From Nostoc cf. edaphicum LEGE 07299 (GTDB lineage Bacteria > Cyanobacteriota > Cyanobacteriia > Cyanobacteriales > Nostocaceae), in NCBI RefSeq assembly GCF_015207245.1, contig NZ_JADEXF010000231.1, positions 1 through 6,339 on the forward strand: a DNA stretch of 6,339 nucleotides. Reading direction: 5' to 3'. The notes under the pieces were generated by a model, which was not told where the DNA came from, did no database searches, and was given only the letters and a program-made list of their open reading frames with translations. Positions 4,477-6,339 of the stretch are shown piece by piece. Position 1 is the stretch's first letter; every line of letters starts with the position of its first letter. Made by a program: the position numbers and the translations under genes.

Positions 4477-6339
4477 ATGGTTGTTATGCAGAGCAAAAAT
4501 CAAGCTGTTTTCGCTTTAATTGGAAAAAGTACTATTGTATTTTTACCCTTATTGTTATCCATTGGAATCGCCAGTGGACAATCTGCACCATCACCCAACC
4601 CAGCACTAACTCCGACTCCGGTGTTATCGAATTCAGAACGGGAAGAATTAGCACGACTACGAGCAGAAAAACGAATTCAACAGCAAGTTCAATCTGATTT
4701 GAAAAGCAGTTTTAGCCGCACAACTATATTACTCGATATTTGGCTAGTTATACTAAGTCTCTTTCCAGTCGCAGTTATTGCTTTGTTGTGGCTGTTGCGA
4801 CGGGTGATCATCCGAGAAATTGTTGATAGAGCAATGCAACAAGTCCAAGGAATGGAACAATTACAAAATCAGCTAACCACCGTTAAACAAGAAGCTGAAA
4901 ATATTATTCAAGATGCGAAAAAAATAAATTTTGAATTAGAACAGGAAGCAACTGCTCTACAACAAAAAATTAAAAATGAACAAGAGAATGTCTCTATTCT
5001 GATATCAGATATAGATTTAGCTAAAGCACAAGTATTAAGTAGATTAGAAGCGGAACTAAAAAAATCTCAAGCAAATATAGAAAATTTAGAGTCAAAATTT
5101 GCTTCGGGATTATCTAAGTTAGAGTTTGATGCTCAACAACAAAAAAATATAGCACTGGAGAATTTAGGAAAATTAGCATCTGCGATCGCAGAAGAACTGT
5201 CTAAGTTAAAGTTAGGTGTGCAACAACAGCAAGAACTAGCCGTTGCTGATTTAGAAATATCAAAGTCTGAGTTCACATCTCAACTTTCTGGATGGCAGTC
5301 TGATGCTCAACAGCAAAAAGATATAATTTTTGAAAGTTTAACAAAATTACAGTCAGAATTTGTAGAAAAGTTATCCGAATTACAGGTTGATGCTCAAAAG
5401 CAAAAAGAGATTGCCGTTGACAGTTTAGGTATATTTGAGCGGGAACTTAAATTTCAATTATCTGAATTACAAGTAGATGCTCAAGAACAAAAAAATAAAA
5501 TTCTTGCAAGTTTAGAAGTATTGCAATCAGAATTTAAATTTCAATTATCTGAATTACAATCCGATGCTCAAAAATCCAAAGAGCTAATCATTGAGAATTT
5601 AGAAAAATCTGGTTCTGAGTTTAGTTCGCAATTCTCGGAATTACAATGGAATGCTCAACAACAAAAGATTCTGATTTTAGAAAAGTTAGAAAGATTAGAA
5701 ACTGAGTTTGTTTCTCAACTTTCTGAGTTACAATTAGATGCCCAAGAAAGAAAGGATCTGATTCTTCAAGAACTAACTGAAATTACACCTGAATCCATTC
5801 TAGATGTAGTAAATTCTGAATTTGAACAAGAAATACAGGAACAGCCGCAACAACCAGAATTCACTGCTGATGAGTATGTAAAACAGGGAGACGATCTGTT
5901 TTCTCAAAGGCGCTACGAAGATGCGATCGCAGCTTACAACCAAGCAGTGAAAATCCAACCTGATGAACCTGTGAGTTGGTTAAAACGTGGTCTAACTCTG
6001 GGAAGGTTGAAACGCTACCAAGATGCGATCGCATCCTACGATAAAGCGATTACGATTCAGCCAGATTATCATCAAGCTTGGTGCGATCGCGGCGTTGCTT
6101 TTGGGAACTTACAACAGCATCAGCAAGCCTTTGCCTCATTTAACAAAGCTACACAAATTAAACCTGACGATGCCGTTGCCTGGTTAAATCGCGGTCTTTC
6201 CTTAGTAGCATTAGAACAATACGAAGAGGCAATCGTCTCCTTTGAGAAAGCGCTGGAATTCCAACCTAATTCTCCCAAAATTTGGGATAAATATGGTTAC
6301 ACTTTGGTAAGATTGGGACGCGATGATGAAGCGATCGCT
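4477..6339 (+). CDS. Membrane-anchored coiled-coil and TPR repeat protein (5' part, runs off the window)
   Basis: The 621 visible residues are in frame to the window edge with no stop. Order of parts: a hydrophobic segment at 11-33 that could be a signal peptide (IASGQS follows), a Pro-rich stretch at 37-49, a charged helix at 52-80, a clear transmembrane helix at about 84-107 ending in RR, a long coiled coil from about 115, eight 29-residue repeats (210-441), an acidic linker (442-463), then TPRs at 464-497, 498-531, 532-565 and 566-599 and the start of a fifth at 600. TPRs usually bind proteins, so this is likely a scaffold whose long helix holds the TPR domain away from the membrane. If the first segment is cleaved, the TPRs would be cytoplasmic. 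An in-frame TAG at 4429 limits the start, and ATG 4477 is the first ATG. ATG 4486 is an alternative. The coiled-coil DNA is markedly AT-rich, whereas the TPR part carries four HIP1 sites. Partners are unknown. Confidence 0.88.
   Translation, partial: MVVMQSKNQAVFALIGKSTIVFLPLLLSIGIASGQSAPSPNPALTPTPVLSNSEREELARLRAEKRIQQQVQSDLKSSFSRTTILLDIWLVILSLFPVAVIALLWLLRRVIIREIVDRAMQQVQGMEQLQNQLTTVKQEAENIIQDAKKINFELEQEATALQQKIKNEQENVSILISDIDLAKAQVLSRLEAELKKSQANIENLESKFASGLSKLEFDAQQQKNIALENLGKLASAIAEELSKLKLGVQQQQELAVADLEISKSEFTSQLSGWQSDAQQQKDIIFESLTKLQSEFVEKLSELQVDAQKQKEIAVDSLGIFERELKFQLSELQVDAQEQKNKILASLEVLQSEFKFQLSELQSDAQKSKELIIENLEKSGSEFSSQFSELQWNAQQQKILILEKLERLETEFVSQLSELQLDAQERKDLILQELTEITPESILDVVNSEFEQEIQEQPQQPEFTADEYVKQGDDLFSQRRYEDAIAAYNQAVKIQPDEPVSWLKRGLTLGRLKRYQDAIASYDKAITIQPDYHQAWCDRGVAFGNLQQHQQAFASFNKATQIKPDDAVAWLNRGLSLVALEQYEEAIVSFEKALEFQPNSPKIWDKYGYTLVRLGRDDEAIA
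5104..5799 (+). repeat. Eight tandem 87-bp (29-residue) repeats
   Basis: Units start at 5104, 5191, 5278, 5365, 5452, 5539, 5626 and 5713, with no insertion or deletion between them. The protein consensus is roughly SQLSELQxDAQQQKxI, two or three hydrophobic residues, ExLxKLxSEF. Units 1, 2 and 8 are the most diverged. Units 5 and 6 share 26 identical nucleotides (5447-5472 and 5534-5559). Hydrophobic core positions are near 3, 6, 10, 17, 21, 24 and 28 of each unit, with Lys or Gln near 13-14. This predicts one continuous helix. Confidence 0.9.

Larger units (their letters stand above)
1692..6338. repeat. HIP1 octamers GCGATCGC (eight dispersed copies)
   Basis: Perfect copies begin at 1692, 3061, 3285, 5182, 5923, 6025, 6083 and 6331. 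All lie inside genes: one in phoX, two in the PEP-CTERM gene and five in the TPR gene. In the TPR units several encode the conserved DAIA segment. HIP1 over-representation is characteristic of many cyanobacteria and is the main taxonomic clue here. Confidence 0.95.

Noticed and set aside
5104..5799. CRISPR array or minisatellite
   Set aside because: The 87-bp periodicity is protein-level repetition in an open frame with diverged nucleotides. There are no constant repeats separated by unique spacers.

Overview
The window looks like part of the chromosome of a filamentous, probably heterocystous, cyanobacterium (Nostoc, Calothrix or Tolypothrix type). Three things point this way. There are eight perfect HIP1 octamers (GCGATCGC) in 6.3 kb. 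The intergenic DNA is AT-rich and carries small palindromic repeats of the kind seen in these genomes. The gene set also fits: a Tat-exported PhoX phosphatase, a PEP-CTERM protein and a membrane-anchored TPR protein. The genus assignment is inference.

Layout. Bases 1-250 hold no gene I can support. Bases 251-2413 (+) encode a complete PhoX/DUF839-type alkaline phosphatase with a Tat signal. Bases 2414-2867 lie between this gene and a convergent one. They hold a strong stem-loop, a 185-bp insertion with the layout of a non-autonomous transposon (13-bp terminal inverted repeats, 10-bp target duplication, four nested palindromes), and two more hairpins. Bases 2868-3413 (-) encode a small secreted PEP-CTERM protein. 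Bases 3414-3735 hold its upstream region with a cluster of TTAACC half-sites, a short GGCGTA repeat, and a second MITE-like element of about 100 bp. Bases 3736-3996 (-) encode an 86-residue protein of unknown function, and a doubtful GTG-initiated ORF lies 15 bp upstream of it. Bases 4477-6339 (+) hold the 5' part of a gene running off the right edge. It encodes a membrane-anchored protein with eight tandem 29-residue helical repeats followed by TPR units.

How the genes relate. PhoX and the PEP-CTERM protein are both exported and are transcribed towards each other, so they are neighbours but not an operon. The TPR protein is divergent from the 86-residue gene. I see no multi-gene pathway. The most notable items are the two miniature transposable elements and the regular 29-residue coiled-coil repeat of the TPR protein.
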